In this document: piece by piece, positions 8,307 to 16,478 of the stretch | How the letters are laid out: each line of letters opens with the position of its first letter | Numbering within the stretch: position 1 is the first letter of the stretch | NCBI GenBank assembly: GCA_903877645.1 | Contig: CAIRES010000075.1 | Coordinates: 1-42,618 of the forward strand | Source of the DNA: an uncultured Bacteroidota bacterium | Lineage (GTDB): Bacteria; Bacteroidota; Bacteroidia; Chitinophagales; Chitinophagaceae | Length of the DNA stretch: 42,618 bases | Reading direction: 5' to 3' | Translations under genes and position numbers: made by a program | The notes under the pieces: generated by a model | Database searches by the model: none | Told to the model about the DNA's origin: nothing | What the model saw: only the letters and a program-made list of their open reading frames with translations

Positions 8307-9224
8307 ATGCTCAAGCACCTCTGCGCCATTTTCCTATTTTGTCTTTGCCTTAGCGCAAACGCACAAAGTGATGCCCCATACATCCAGGTATTGGGCATAG
8401 CACAGGATGGCGGCTATCCGCACATGGGCTGCAATAAGCAATGCTGTAAGCGGGCCTGGGACGATGCATCATTGCGAAAAAATGTTGTGTCGCTGGCATT
8501 AGTAGATCCTGTGAGCAAAAAATGGTGGCTGTTTGAGGCCACGCCGGATATCAAAGAAGAACTGCATTACTTTCAGTCGCTCACCAAAGGCAAGTATAAT
8601 TACTTGCCCGAGGGCATCTTCATTACCCATGCGCACATAGGTCATTATACCGGCCTGATGGAGTTGGGAAGAGAGGTGATGAACACTAAAAGCAAACCTG
8701 TATACACGTTACCTAAACTAAAGGCCTTCCTCGAAAACAATGGGCCGTGGAGCCAATTAGTAAAACTGCAAAACATAGCCATAAAGCAACTTACAGCGGA
8801 CAGCGCTGTGCAGCTCACCAATGGTATCAGCGTTACCGCATTCACCGTGCCGCACCGCGACGAATACTCCGAAACAGCAGGGTTTCGTATAGCTACCTCT
8901 CGCAGGAAATATCTGTTCATCCCCGACATTAATAAATGGGAGATGTGGGATAGGAGCATTATAGAACAGGTAAAGTCAGTAGATATAGCCATGGTAGATG
9001 CCACCTGCTACGATAGCACTGAGCTGTCCGGCAGGAATAAGGTTATACTTCACCCCTTTGTCACCGAGACCATCGAAAGGTTCTCCGCAGAGAGCAGCGA
9101 CACGAAGCGCAAGATATATTTCATTCACTTCAATCACACCAACCCACTGCTGTGGGATGCTGATAAGCGTAAAGATGTACGGGAACTAGGCTTCAATATT
9201 GCAGAGCAGGGAGAGGTGCTGTAA
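8307..9224 (+). CDS. Secreted PqqB-like metallo-beta-lactamase-fold hydrolase
   Basis: A 305-residue protein with a signal peptide (MLKHLCAIFLFCLCLSANA). The fold resembles the PqqB branch of the metallo-beta-lactamase superfamily: LGIAQDGGYPHMGC near the start, then THAHIGH (His108, His110, His113), later PHRDEYSETAGF and a C-terminal IHFNHTNP. The usual metal motif HxHxDH has Gly in place of the Asp, so metal binding may be altered to a single site. A Cys cluster (GCNKQCC) follows the start. No other PQQ biosynthesis gene is nearby, and an exported location would not suit PQQ synthesis, so a different hydrolytic role is more likely. The substrate is unknown. Confidence 0.78.
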   Translation: MLKHLCAIFLFCLCLSANAQSDAPYIQVLGIAQDGGYPHMGCNKQCCKRAWDDASLRKNVVSLALVDPVSKKWWLFEATPDIKEELHYFQSLTKGKYNYLPEGIFITHAHIGHYTGLMELGREVMNTKSKPVYTLPKLKAFLENNGPWSQLVKLQNIAIKQLTADSAVQLTNGISVTAFTVPHRDEYSETAGFRIATSRRKYLFIPDINKWEMWDRSIIEQVKSVDIAMVDATCYDSTELSGRNKVILHPFVTETIERFSAESSDTKRKIYFIHFNHTNPLLWDADKRKDVRELGFNIAEQGEVL

Positions 9225-9225
9225 A

Positions 9226-9699
9226 TTACTTGTGGCCGTAAAAAATATAATCCTGGAACGCGCTGGTAGCATTGACCATAAAATTGTGTATTACCGTAAG
9301 GTGCAAAGTATCATCATCAGCACTAAAAGTCATTTGCCCGAAAGGAGGGGCATAAATATGCGTGGAATCGAACGCTAACGCCCGTTTAGCGGGGTCACTG
9401 TAATAAAAAAATATTATGCTGTCACAGTACACCACAAAGGAATCTGTACCCCACCTGCTTACCCTTGCCAACGCGGAAGTGATATACGTAGTGGTATCGT
9501 AGCGGAAAGTACTGTCATTGAAATAGCCTGAAATATAAACGACATTACCGGTATAACTGCCGAGTATACTGCTGTCGGTGAGTGCGGCAGGACGGGTAGT
9601 AGTGGTAGATCCTGTTGAGGTGGGCGCATTCTTTCCTTTTTCACAGCCTGTGGTTGCAATAGCGAAGGCAATAAATAAAAGCAGAGCGGACTGTTTCAT
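9226..9699 (-). CDS. Small lipoprotein, unknown function
   Basis: 157 residues from the ATG at 9699. An upstream extension is possible, but the signal sequence MKQSALLLFIAFAIATTGCEKG, with lipobox TTGC and Cys19, fixes this start. A Ser/Thr-rich linker follows the Cys, then a beta-rich domain that begins GSYTGNVVYISGYF. No domain family is recognised. The stop codon lies one base from the stop of the convergent PqqB-like gene, with no hairpin between them. It is probably a surface or periplasmic lipoprotein; the role is unknown. Confidence 0.72.
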   Translation of the reverse strand: MKQSALLLFIAFAIATTGCEKGKNAPTSTGSTTTTRPAALTDSSILGSYTGNVVYISGYFNDSTFRYDTTTYITSALARVSRWGTDSFVVYCDSIIFFYYSDPAKRALAFDSTHIYAPPFGQMTFSADDDTLHLTVIHNFMVNATSAFQDYIFYGHK

Positions 9700-9769
9700 G
9701 ACTACGGTTTCAAAAAAAGCATACCTAAAAATAATACTTTTCCGGGTCACGGCCAATTCCCTGCAATTT

Positions 9770-10261
9770 TCATATCAGTGTCTTCAGCATCCACAAGTCA
9801 CAACCAAAATGTCCCGAATTACCCAACGGCCCTTGGAGGTATTCAAAACCACATTGCTCATACAGCCCCACTGCCATCTTCAATTCAGGCATTGTTTCAA
9901 GGTACACCTGCCGGTAGCCAAGTTGCCGGGCGCTTTCAAAGCATTGCTGTATAAGTTGTTTGCCATAACCCTTACCCCTCGCTTCGGGCATCAGGTACAG
10001 TTTCACCACTTCGCAGCAGCCATCTGGTAGTCCTTCAGTAGGGTAGATCCCCGATCCGCCCATCATCTTGCCATCCATTTCCAATATCCAATAGCAGGAC
10101 CCTGGTTTGGAGAACAGTTGGTACAGCTCATCGGTAGTAGGGTCAAAATATACCGTGCCCGGCTTATTAGCCTTGAATTCGGAAAGTACACTGCGGATGA
10201 TCACTGCGATCTCGGCATTGTCATTTTGACTAATAGGTCGTATCGCGCTCTTAGGTTCCAT
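9770..10261 (-). CDS. GNAT family N-acetyltransferase
   Basis: A 163-residue cytoplasmic acetyltransferase that would use acetyl-CoA. The core is KLYLMPEARGKGYGKQLIQQ, which includes the acetyl-CoA pyrophosphate loop (R/Q-x-x-G-x-G/A type), then AR-LGYRQVYLETMPE and LYEQCGFEYL. These are the usual motif A and B positions. The ATG at 10261 (MEPKSAIRP) is preferred over a TTG three codons upstream. The acceptor substrate cannot be inferred. It is transcribed away from the M28 peptidase gene with 68 bp between the starts. Confidence 0.88.
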   Translation of the reverse strand: MEPKSAIRPISQNDNAEIAVIIRSVLSEFKANKPGTVYFDPTTDELYQLFSKPGSCYWILEMDGKMMGGSGIYPTEGLPDGCCEVVKLYLMPEARGKGYGKQLIQQCFESARQLGYRQVYLETMPELKMAVGLYEQCGFEYLQGPLGNSGHFGCDLWMLKTLI

Positions 10262-10329
10262 CAGATGCAAATTAACTAAGAATACGCGATCATTTAATTG
10301 TGTAATTTCACATCACTCAAATCTGTTTT

Positions 10330-12069
10330 ATGAAAACACGTTTACTCATTTTATTAACCACTCTATTCACTACTCATTTTGTTGCGACAGCTCAGATAGT
10401 CAACGTCTGCACCAATCCCGCAGTGCAACGGGTACTACAGGGTCGGTATGATCCACGCGCGTACCATGCTACAGAGATACTTAACGATGCCACCATCATC
10501 AGTCATGGGCTCAACAGCAGGGTATCTCCCGATTCCCTTCATGCATACCTGGATATGCTCACCACATTCGGCACCCGCAACACAGGCTCCGATACAATAT
10601 CTTCCACACACGGCATTGGTGCCGCCCGCAGGTGGGTATACAACAAATTCGCCCAATTCAGTGCCGCAAACGAAAGCCGCCTCGTACCATCATATCTCCG
10701 GTTCGACACCACTATCTGTGGCATACCGCAGCACCGCAATATATTTGCCGTACTCCCCGGCCTCGACACGTCCGATAAGTCGGTGATCGTTGTAGAAGCA
10801 CACATAGACAGTCGTTGCAAGGATGTATGTGATACCGCCTGCATTGCAGAGGGTATCAACGACAATGGCAGCGGTACCGCTATGGTGCTGGAACTGGCTC
10901 GGGTGATGAGTAAGTATAGCTACAATCACACCATTGTCTTCTTGGTGGTGATAGGCGAGGAGCAAGGGCTCTATGGTGGCCAAGCCTTTGCTGTTTACGC
11001 AAAGGCAAATGGTATCAAAATAAAAGCGGTACTCAATAACGATATCGTAGGCGGTATCATTTGCGGCCACACCTCATCACCGCCCAGTTGTCCCGGCTTT
11101 GAAGATATAGATAGTACGCACGTGCGCCTCTTTTCCTATGGCTCTTTCAATTCTCCCCACAAACAATTGGCCCGCTTCACCAAACTGGAGTATAAGGAAT
11201 TGATACTGCCTGTAGCTCGGGTACCCATGGGTATAAATATAATGACCCCTGAAGACCGCACTGGTCGTGGTGGCGACCACATCCCCTTCCGCCAGTTGGG
11301 CTTTACTGCCCTTCGCGTCACTTCTCAAAACGAAGATGGCAATGCTGATGTCACCAGCCCCACTTATAAAGACCGTCAGCACACCTCGGCTGATAGCATG
11401 GGTGTGGATGCCAATAGTGACGGCATCATAGACACCTTTTATGTCGACTTCGATTACCTTTCCCGCAACATGGTCATTAATGGCAATACCGCTGCCATGA
11501 TCGCTGTAGGCCCCCAAACCCCCGACTTCGCCCTTGCCACCACCGGCGGTGATCTCATTGTCAATATCACAGCACATCCCGAGTATATGCACTACAGGAT
11601 AGGGGTGCGCACCACTTCAAACGACTGGGATTCTGTATACACTTTCACGGGCCTTGCAGATACCATCATTGTTCCTGCCGGGAATTATATCGTTAGTGTG
11701 GCATCGGTCGATACAGCAGGTGTCGAAAGCCTGTTCTCCGAAGAGATCATGCAGCGCGTAGCTGCGGTAAATGCAGTGAGCATAGTACCGGTTGCTAATG
11801 GCATAGAGCTGTTACAAAACAAACCCAACCCCGCCGACGAAGCGACCACCATATCAGTAAAGGTGGAGGAACAGATAGCTTATAAAGAAGCATACATCAT
11901 TATCCGCGACCTCGCCGGAAAGCAAATAAGCCGCACCCCCATCTCGCTCAATGCCGGAGTAAATGAGATAGAATATGCCCATGGCTACAACATGAGCGGA
12001 GTATATATCTACACCCTCGTAGTAGATGGGAAGGCACTACAATCAAAGCGTATGGTGTTTACCAATTAG
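10330..12069 (+). CDS. M28 family zinc peptidase with T9SS sorting domain
   Basis: A 579-residue secreted metallopeptidase, probably an aminopeptidase. After a signal peptide (MKTRLLILLTTLFTTHFVATA), the catalytic domain runs to about residue 390 and keeps the five expected di-zinc ligands: His158, Asp178, Glu211 (beside the general base Glu210), Asp238 and His317. A fibronectin-III-like region follows (about 395-470). The last 90 residues form a T9SS type A sorting domain (LLQNKPNPADEATTI, DLAGKQISR, SGVYIYTL, ending in a basic beta strand). It is expected at the cell surface or in the medium, where it would trim peptides. A hairpin terminator follows. Confidence 0.93.
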   Translation: MKTRLLILLTTLFTTHFVATAQIVNVCTNPAVQRVLQGRYDPRAYHATEILNDATIISHGLNSRVSPDSLHAYLDMLTTFGTRNTGSDTISSTHGIGAARRWVYNKFAQFSAANESRLVPSYLRFDTTICGIPQHRNIFAVLPGLDTSDKSVIVVEAHIDSRCKDVCDTACIAEGINDNGSGTAMVLELARVMSKYSYNHTIVFLVVIGEEQGLYGGQAFAVYAKANGIKIKAVLNNDIVGGIICGHTSSPPSCPGFEDIDSTHVRLFSYGSFNSPHKQLARFTKLEYKELILPVARVPMGINIMTPEDRTGRGGDHIPFRQLGFTALRVTSQNEDGNADVTSPTYKDRQHTSADSMGVDANSDGIIDTFYVDFDYLSRNMVINGNTAAMIAVGPQTPDFALATTGGDLIVNITAHPEYMHYRIGVRTTSNDWDSVYTFTGLADTIIVPAGNYIVSVASVDTAGVESLFSEEIMQRVAAVNAVSIVPVANGIELLQNKPNPADEATTISVKVEEQIAYKEAYIIIRDLAGKQISRTPISLNAGVNEIEYAHGYNMSGVYIYTLVVDGKALQSKRMVFTN

Positions 12070-12129
12070 GCAGGTAAAAGATGCCCACAGATAAAATCTC
12101 CCTTTATGGCAGGGGTAGTCTTGCTAAAC

Positions 12130-12162
12130 AGATGTGCCACACTTCAAAAGTGTGGCACATCT
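12130..12162. terminator. Bidirectional terminator between the M28 peptidase and hppD
   Basis: Perfect 15-bp stem: AGATGTGCCACACTT at 12130-12144 pairs with 12148-12162 over a 3-nt loop. The two flanking genes converge on it. Confidence 0.75.
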
Positions 12163-12191
12163 TACATCTTATATACGCTATAAAGGATCAC

Positions 12192-13322
12192 TTACAAATT
12201 CCCCCTCTTAGCCTGTTCGCGCTCTATCGACTCAAACAGCGCCTTAAAGTTGCCCGCGCCAAAGCTCTGTGCACCCTTGCGCTGTATGATCTCGAAGAAC
12301 AATGTTGGGCGGTCTTCTACCGGCTTGGTAAAGAGTTGTAGCAAATAACCTTCCTCATCGCAGTCTACCAGTATGCCCAGTTCTTGTAACGGCGCTATAT
12401 CTTCATCTATTTTGCCTACACGATTCGGCAGGTCTTCGTAATAGGCGTTCGGTGGTGCATCCAGGAACTCCACCCCGCGCGATTTTAGGTCGCGTACTGT
12501 TTTTACAATGTCGGCCGTTGCTATGGCAACATGTTGTACACCTTCGCCCTCATAAAAATCAAGGTATTCTTCTATCTGAGATTTCTTTTTGCCTTCTGCC
12601 GGCTCATTGATCGGGAATTTCACAAAGCCATTGCCATTGCTCATTACCTTGCTCATCAGTGCAGAATACTCTGTATTGATCTGCTTGTCATCAAACGACA
12701 GTATGTTCACAAAACCCATCACGTCTTCATACCACTTGATGGTAGGGTTCATGCGGTTCCAGCCTACATTACCCACGCAATGGTCCACATACAGCAGGCC
12801 TGCGTCCTTAGGGTTGTAAGAGCTTTTCCACTCCCTGTAGCCCGGCATGAAGATGCCTTTGTAGTTCTTGCGCTCTACAAACAGGTGTATCGTTTCGCCA
12901 TAAGTATAAATGCCACTCATGCGCACTTCGCCATTATCATCGCTGATTGTTTTGGGTTCCATATACACCTTGGCGCCACGCTTCACAGTTTCGTCAAACG
13001 ACTTATACGCATCATCTACCCACAGGGCCAGTATCTTCACACCATCGCCGTGCAGCTTGATATGCTCTGATATAGGACTGTTAGAATTAAGCGGTGAGGT
13101 AAGTATCAAACGGATCTTGCCCTGCTGCAACACATAAGAAGCCCTGTCGCGCACGCCTGTCTCAGGCCCTGCGTATGCCAGCGACTGAAAGCCAAAAGCT
13201 GTTTTATAAAAGTGCGCCGCCTGCTTGGCATTGCCTACATAAAATTCGATATGATCAGTGCCATTGATCGGTAAAAAGTCCTTTGCCAGCGTCATTTTCT
13301 GGCTCGTTGTCATTGTATCCAT
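12192..13322 (-). CDS. 4-hydroxyphenylpyruvate dioxygenase
   Basis: A 376-residue cytoplasmic non-heme iron enzyme that turns 4-hydroxyphenylpyruvate into homogentisate, the second step of tyrosine degradation. The iron ligands are visible: His181 (VDHCVGNV), His264 (GVQHVAIAT) and Glu344 (LFFEIIQRKG). The C-terminal helix FGAGNFKALFESIEREQAKRG is characteristic. Its product is the substrate of HmgA, encoded just upstream on the same strand, so the two probably share a transcript. A 7-bp repeat array fills the gap between them and starts 17 bp upstream of this ATG (reading on the minus strand; its dense part is 47 bp away). An alternative Met at codon 4 is possible. Confidence 0.97.
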   Translation of the reverse strand: MDTMTTSQKMTLAKDFLPINGTDHIEFYVGNAKQAAHFYKTAFGFQSLAYAGPETGVRDRASYVLQQGKIRLILTSPLNSNSPISEHIKLHGDGVKILALWVDDAYKSFDETVKRGAKVYMEPKTISDDNGEVRMSGIYTYGETIHLFVERKNYKGIFMPGYREWKSSYNPKDAGLLYVDHCVGNVGWNRMNPTIKWYEDVMGFVNILSFDDKQINTEYSALMSKVMSNGNGFVKFPINEPAEGKKKSQIEEYLDFYEGEGVQHVAIATADIVKTVRDLKSRGVEFLDAPPNAYYEDLPNRVGKIDEDIAPLQELGILVDCDEEGYLLQLFTKPVEDRPTLFFEIIQRKGAQSFGAGNFKALFESIEREQAKRGNL

Positions 13323-13338
13323 ACTATCTTTTTTTTAT

Positions 13339-13502
13339 CAAAATTTAAAAAGCAAAAAAGAAATTGTTCTTGGAATTTGTTATTTGTCTTTTGGAATTTG
13401 GAATTTGGAATTTGTCTTTTGTTATTTGTCTTTTGTCTTTTGTCTTTTGTCTTTTGGAATTTGTTATTTGTTATTTGGAATTTGTTATTTGTCTTTTGGA
13501 AT
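13339..13502. repeat. 7-bp repeat array between hmgA and hppD
   Basis: Positions 13370-13502 are 19 uninterrupted heptamers, each TTG plus one of three tetramers: GAAT (A), TTAT (B) or TCTT (C). The order is A B C A A A C B C C C C A B B A B C A. Just before it, 13339-13366 holds four looser heptamers of the opposite sense (CAAAATT, TAAAAAG, CAAAAAA, GAAATTG), so the block has an inverted design. The array ends 5 bp from the hmgA stop. It may be a slippage-prone repeat that sets the distance or RNA structure between the two genes. The period is not a multiple of three, so it is unlikely to be coding. Confidence 0.9.
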
Positions 13503-13507
13503 TTTAA

Positions 13508-14668
13508 TTACTCAATCCAGCTATACACATAAGTATCATCCTCTATCCCTAATGAATCCTTGGTCAGTATCAGCGGATGAAAAGTATCCACCATCACCGC
13601 AAGTTCCTTTGTTTCCGCCTTGCCTATAGATTTCTCCACGGTGCCGGGGTGCGGCCCGTGTGGTATACCCGATGGGTGCAGTGTGATCATCCCACGTTCC
13701 ACATGCTTGCGGCTCATAAAGTCGCCATCTACATAGTACAGCACTTCATCGCTGTCTATATTGCTGTGGTTGTAGGGCGCAGGTATAGCCAGGGGATGGT
13801 AGTCAAACAATCTTGGCACAAATGAACACACCACAAAATTGTGCGCGTCAAACGTCTGGTGCACAGGTGGCGGCTGATGCACGCGGCCCGTTATAGGTTC
13901 AAAGTCGTGTATGCTCAGTGCATACGGGTATTCGCAGCCATCCCAGCCTATTACATCAAACGGGTGATGCCCGTACCATATAGGGTACAGTAGTCCCTTC
14001 TTTTTGATCTGTATCAGGTACTCGCCCTGTAGGTCGAAGGTCTCCAGGTCTTGTGGCTTGCGCAGGTCGCGCTCGCAGAAGGGTGAGTTCTCCAGTAGCT
14101 GCCCATACTTGCTCAGGTATCTTTTTGGAAAGGTCACCGGGCTGAATGATTCAATAATGAATAGCCTGTTTTCCTCGTTCTCGAATTCTATCTGGTAAAT
14201 AGTGCCCCTCGGCACTACCACATAGTCGCCATACCCGAACGGTATGCGGCCATACTGAGTTTTGAGCACTCCCTTGCCTTCGTGTATGAACAGGATCTCA
14301 TCAGTATCCGCATTCTTGTAGAAGATGTTATCGGCGAGGCCCTTTTTAGGTGCTGCCAATGTCAGGTGCACATCGTTATTGAACAGCACCGTTTTGCGGC
14401 TCTTGATGTAATCATCCTCCGGGTTTATTTTAAACCCCTTAAAACTGCGGTGCTTCAGTATGTTCGACGTGGCAGCCACAGGAGCCACATTCACCGGCTC
14501 TTCGGTCTTCAATATCTTAGTGGGTGGATGAGCATGGTAGAGCAGTGACGAATTAGAAGAAAATCCCTCCGTGCTGAACAGTTGCTCCGAATATAATGTG
14601 CCATCCGGCTTACGAAATTGTGTATGCCGTTTTGGTGGTATCTTACCTAATGAATGATAATGAGGCAT
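13508..14668 (-). CDS. Homogentisate 1,2-dioxygenase
   Basis: A 386-residue cytoplasmic cupin-fold iron enzyme that opens the ring of homogentisate to give maleylacetoacetate. It has the family's N-terminal MPHYHSLGKIPPKRHTQFR, the cupin stretch IPFGYGDYVVVPRGTIYQ, and the C-terminal metal region with SDEVLYYVDGDF and HPSGIPHGPHPG. The length is that of the shorter bacterial form. It lies directly upstream of hppD on the same strand; later enzymes of the pathway (isomerase, fumarylacetoacetase) are not in the window. A -7 box and a small palindrome lie just upstream of the start. Confidence 0.95.
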   Translation of the reverse strand: MPHYHSLGKIPPKRHTQFRKPDGTLYSEQLFSTEGFSSNSSLLYHAHPPTKILKTEEPVNVAPVAATSNILKHRSFKGFKINPEDDYIKSRKTVLFNNDVHLTLAAPKKGLADNIFYKNADTDEILFIHEGKGVLKTQYGRIPFGYGDYVVVPRGTIYQIEFENEENRLFIIESFSPVTFPKRYLSKYGQLLENSPFCERDLRKPQDLETFDLQGEYLIQIKKKGLLYPIWYGHHPFDVIGWDGCEYPYALSIHDFEPITGRVHQPPPVHQTFDAHNFVVCSFVPRLFDYHPLAIPAPYNHSNIDSDEVLYYVDGDFMSRKHVERGMITLHPSGIPHGPHPGTVEKSIGKAETKELAVMVDTFHPLILTKDSLGIEDDTYVYSWIE

Positions 14669-14684
14669 TGGTTACTTATTTATT

Positions 14685-14715
14685 CAAAAATACAATTTTT
14701 ACCCCTACTGGGGTA
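14685..14715 (-). promoter_or_regulatory. Candidate hmgA promoter with a palindrome over its spacer
   Basis: On the minus strand TATTTTTG (14685-14692) fits TAnnTTTG exactly, 16 bp before the hmgA ATG. Directly upstream, TACCCC-TACT-GGGGTA (14700-14715) forms a 6-bp inverted repeat over the spacer toward -33, where a regulator could bind. No good -33 TTTG is seen. Confidence 0.4.
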
Positions 14716-14772
14716 TATGTAGTATCAATATTAGTATTTGTAGTATTTATAGATGAAATTCTCATGAAAAAG

Positions 14773-14793
14773 TACATGACACCTCCCTTTAGG
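14773..14793. repeat. Dispersed 21-bp motif, copy 2
   Basis: Matches 6020-6040 at 19 of 21 positions. It lies in the 164-bp gap between the hmgA start and the holA stop. GC-rich bases with short G and C runs follow it (14793-14812), unlike the AT-rich surroundings. Confidence 0.45.
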
Positions 14794-14832
14794 CGGGGCG
14801 GTCCCGAACAGGGCAATTAAGCTATTGAGCCA

Positions 14833-15837
14833 TTATTCCAGCATCTGAGCCACCATTTCTTTCAGCAGTTCTCCGTCCTTTGCAGTATTCTTGATGCCCA
14901 CAGCCATAGTGCTGTACTTGCCCAGCAGCAGCAGGCAGCGCTCTACCCGGTGCAGTGGCCAGTTTTGCGCAGCGGACATAATGTTCTTTACCGCATAAGG
15001 CGATGTGCCCAGCGCCGCCGCCGTATCCTTATCGGTTTTGCCCCGCATAAAGTTGGCAATATACAGTCGGTTGAAGTGATTATAAAAAGTGCCTATCAGC
15101 AGCGGCATGGGTGCTGCCTTGGGATTCATCAGGAAGTAGTTAAGCATGCGGTACAACTTATCCCTGTCTCCGCCCCCGGTGACCACCTCAGGAAATTCAA
15201 AGATGTTATAATCCCTGCTGATACCGATATACTTCTGTATCAGTGCCGCCGAGAGTGTGGTTTCATCAGGCACATTAATGCGGATCTTCTCCAGCTCGTT
15301 CACTATGTTTTGCAGGTCATTGCCAAGGTAAGAAGCCATGATCTGTGCCTCACGTTCGCCGATCACAAAGTTCATGTCTTTGCCCTGCTCCTGTATCCAG
15401 TGCGGCATCTTGTCTTCCCGCAGCTTATCAGATGTGTAGCAGATGCCCTTTTCCTTGGCCAGCTTGGTCACTTTGCTGCGCCCGTCTGCTTTTTTAAATC
15501 GGTGCTCTATCAGCAGTATGGTAGTAGGCGATGGCTTCTCTATATACCCTGCCAGGTCATTAAATCCTTTCAGCGCGCCCGCATCCTTCAGTATCACCAC
15601 CTGTTTCTCTGCAAACATCGGGAAACGCCTGCAGGCATTCACCACATCTGCCCACTCACAGTCTTTGCCATATAGCGTAATGAGGTTGAAATCCTGCTCA
15701 GCAGGGGTCAGTATATTCTTCTCAAAATAGTTAGTGATGAGGTCTATATAATAAGGCTCCTCGCCGTCAATAAGATACACAGGCGCAAACTGCCGCAACT
15801 GCAACCCCTGGAATATTTTTTTTAGCTCTGCGTTCAT
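14833..15837 (-). CDS. DNA polymerase III subunit delta
   Basis: A 334-residue clamp-loader subunit. HolA opens the sliding clamp ring during replication. Recognisable features: an N-terminal PVYLIDGEEPYYIDLITNYFE, the domain I strand QVVILKDAGAL, the C-terminal all-helical collar that includes LLIGTFYNHFNRLYIANF, and SPYAVKNIMSAAQNW. Length is normal. The start is 42 bp downstream of the second jelly-roll gene, so it may be transcribed with the sigma-factor cluster, though functionally unrelated. GGTGCA and TGCACC (15845-15871) form a spaced inverted repeat just upstream. Confidence 0.9.
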   Translation of the reverse strand: MNAELKKIFQGLQLRQFAPVYLIDGEEPYYIDLITNYFEKNILTPAEQDFNLITLYGKDCEWADVVNACRRFPMFAEKQVVILKDAGALKGFNDLAGYIEKPSPTTILLIEHRFKKADGRSKVTKLAKEKGICYTSDKLREDKMPHWIQEQGKDMNFVIGEREAQIMASYLGNDLQNIVNELEKIRINVPDETTLSAALIQKYIGISRDYNIFEFPEVVTGGGDRDKLYRMLNYFLMNPKAAPMPLLIGTFYNHFNRLYIANFMRGKTDKDTAAALGTSPYAVKNIMSAAQNWPLHRVERCLLLLGKYSTMAVGIKNTAKDGELLKEMVAQMLE

Positions 15838-15879
15838 CGTACAAGGTGCAATTTAGCAGAAAAAATGCACCCTATGTGT

Positions 15880-16449
15880 CTATTGCTCAAAATTCAGATT
15901 ACTTGGCTCGTTCAGGGTCATCCACGTGCCTGTTATAGCAACAGATTTATCCACTATTTCAAAGTTCACATCGTCAAACCATATCTGCCCTGTACCGGAC
16001 AGCAGTGCGCCATAAGCAAGTTTGGCTGCGTTCTCCGGCACATCAAGCACTATCTCGTATTTCTTCCATTCGGTATTGCCTTTTACGCTCCTGTTCTGCA
16101 TATTGTCGAAAGACAATACTTTTCCTTTTTCTTTACCATCTACTCTGAACCAAAAGCCGCCCCATCCGTCTACATCCTGCGATTTCATATAGCCCGTCAT
16201 GCGTACGCGCTTACCCAGGTATTTATCCGGCATAGAGTGCTGCATTAATGTGCCGAAGCCGGTAACGTGCTTTTTAATGGATCGTATAGTAGCTGCGTTT
16301 TTTCCATTAATGCCCGCGCCTGGGTCTGTACCCATTTCATATTTATTGGGCTGGTTGCCTGCGCGTACCCAATCCTTGGGCAGGTCGTAAGAAAGCAGTG
16401 TAAGTGCCCCTGCAAGTAATAATATGCTGATACGGTTTTTCTTTTGCAT
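15880..16449 (-). CDS. Exported jelly-roll-like protein, paralog B
   Basis: 189 residues with an N-terminal hydrophobic segment (MQKKNRISILLLAGALTLLSY), so probably secreted or periplasmic. The body (DLPKDW-RAG, then GTLMQ, YLGKRVRMTGYM, GGFWFRVD, KYEIVLDVPENA-LAYGALLSG-GQIWFDDVNFEIVD) looks like a galactose-binding-like carbohydrate-binding jelly roll. It is clearly a duplicate of the gene at 16479-17009: the block from GFGTLMQ to FRVD is largely the same. It carries about 17 extra residues at the C-terminus. It is the fourth gene of the ECF sigma cluster. Function is unknown; cell-wall or sugar binding is a guess from the fold. Confidence 0.7.
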   Translation of the reverse strand: MQKKNRISILLLAGALTLLSYDLPKDWVRAGNQPNKYEMGTDPGAGINGKNAATIRSIKKHVTGFGTLMQHSMPDKYLGKRVRMTGYMKSQDVDGWGGFWFRVDGKEKGKVLSFDNMQNRSVKGNTEWKKYEIVLDVPENAAKLAYGALLSGTGQIWFDDVNFEIVDKSVAITGTWMTLNEPSNLNFEQ

Positions 16450-16478
16450 TGTATGTTTTTTTTAAGAAAATGAGTTGT

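Noticed and set aside
12081-12341. 86-codon plus-strand frame near the hppD end
   Set aside because: It runs through a terminator hairpin and into the antisense of hppD.
13258-13629. 123-codon plus-strand frame over the heptamer array
   Set aside because: Its repeating residues (LSFGI, CYLSF) are just the 7-bp array read in triplets, and it overlaps hppD and hmgA on the other strand.
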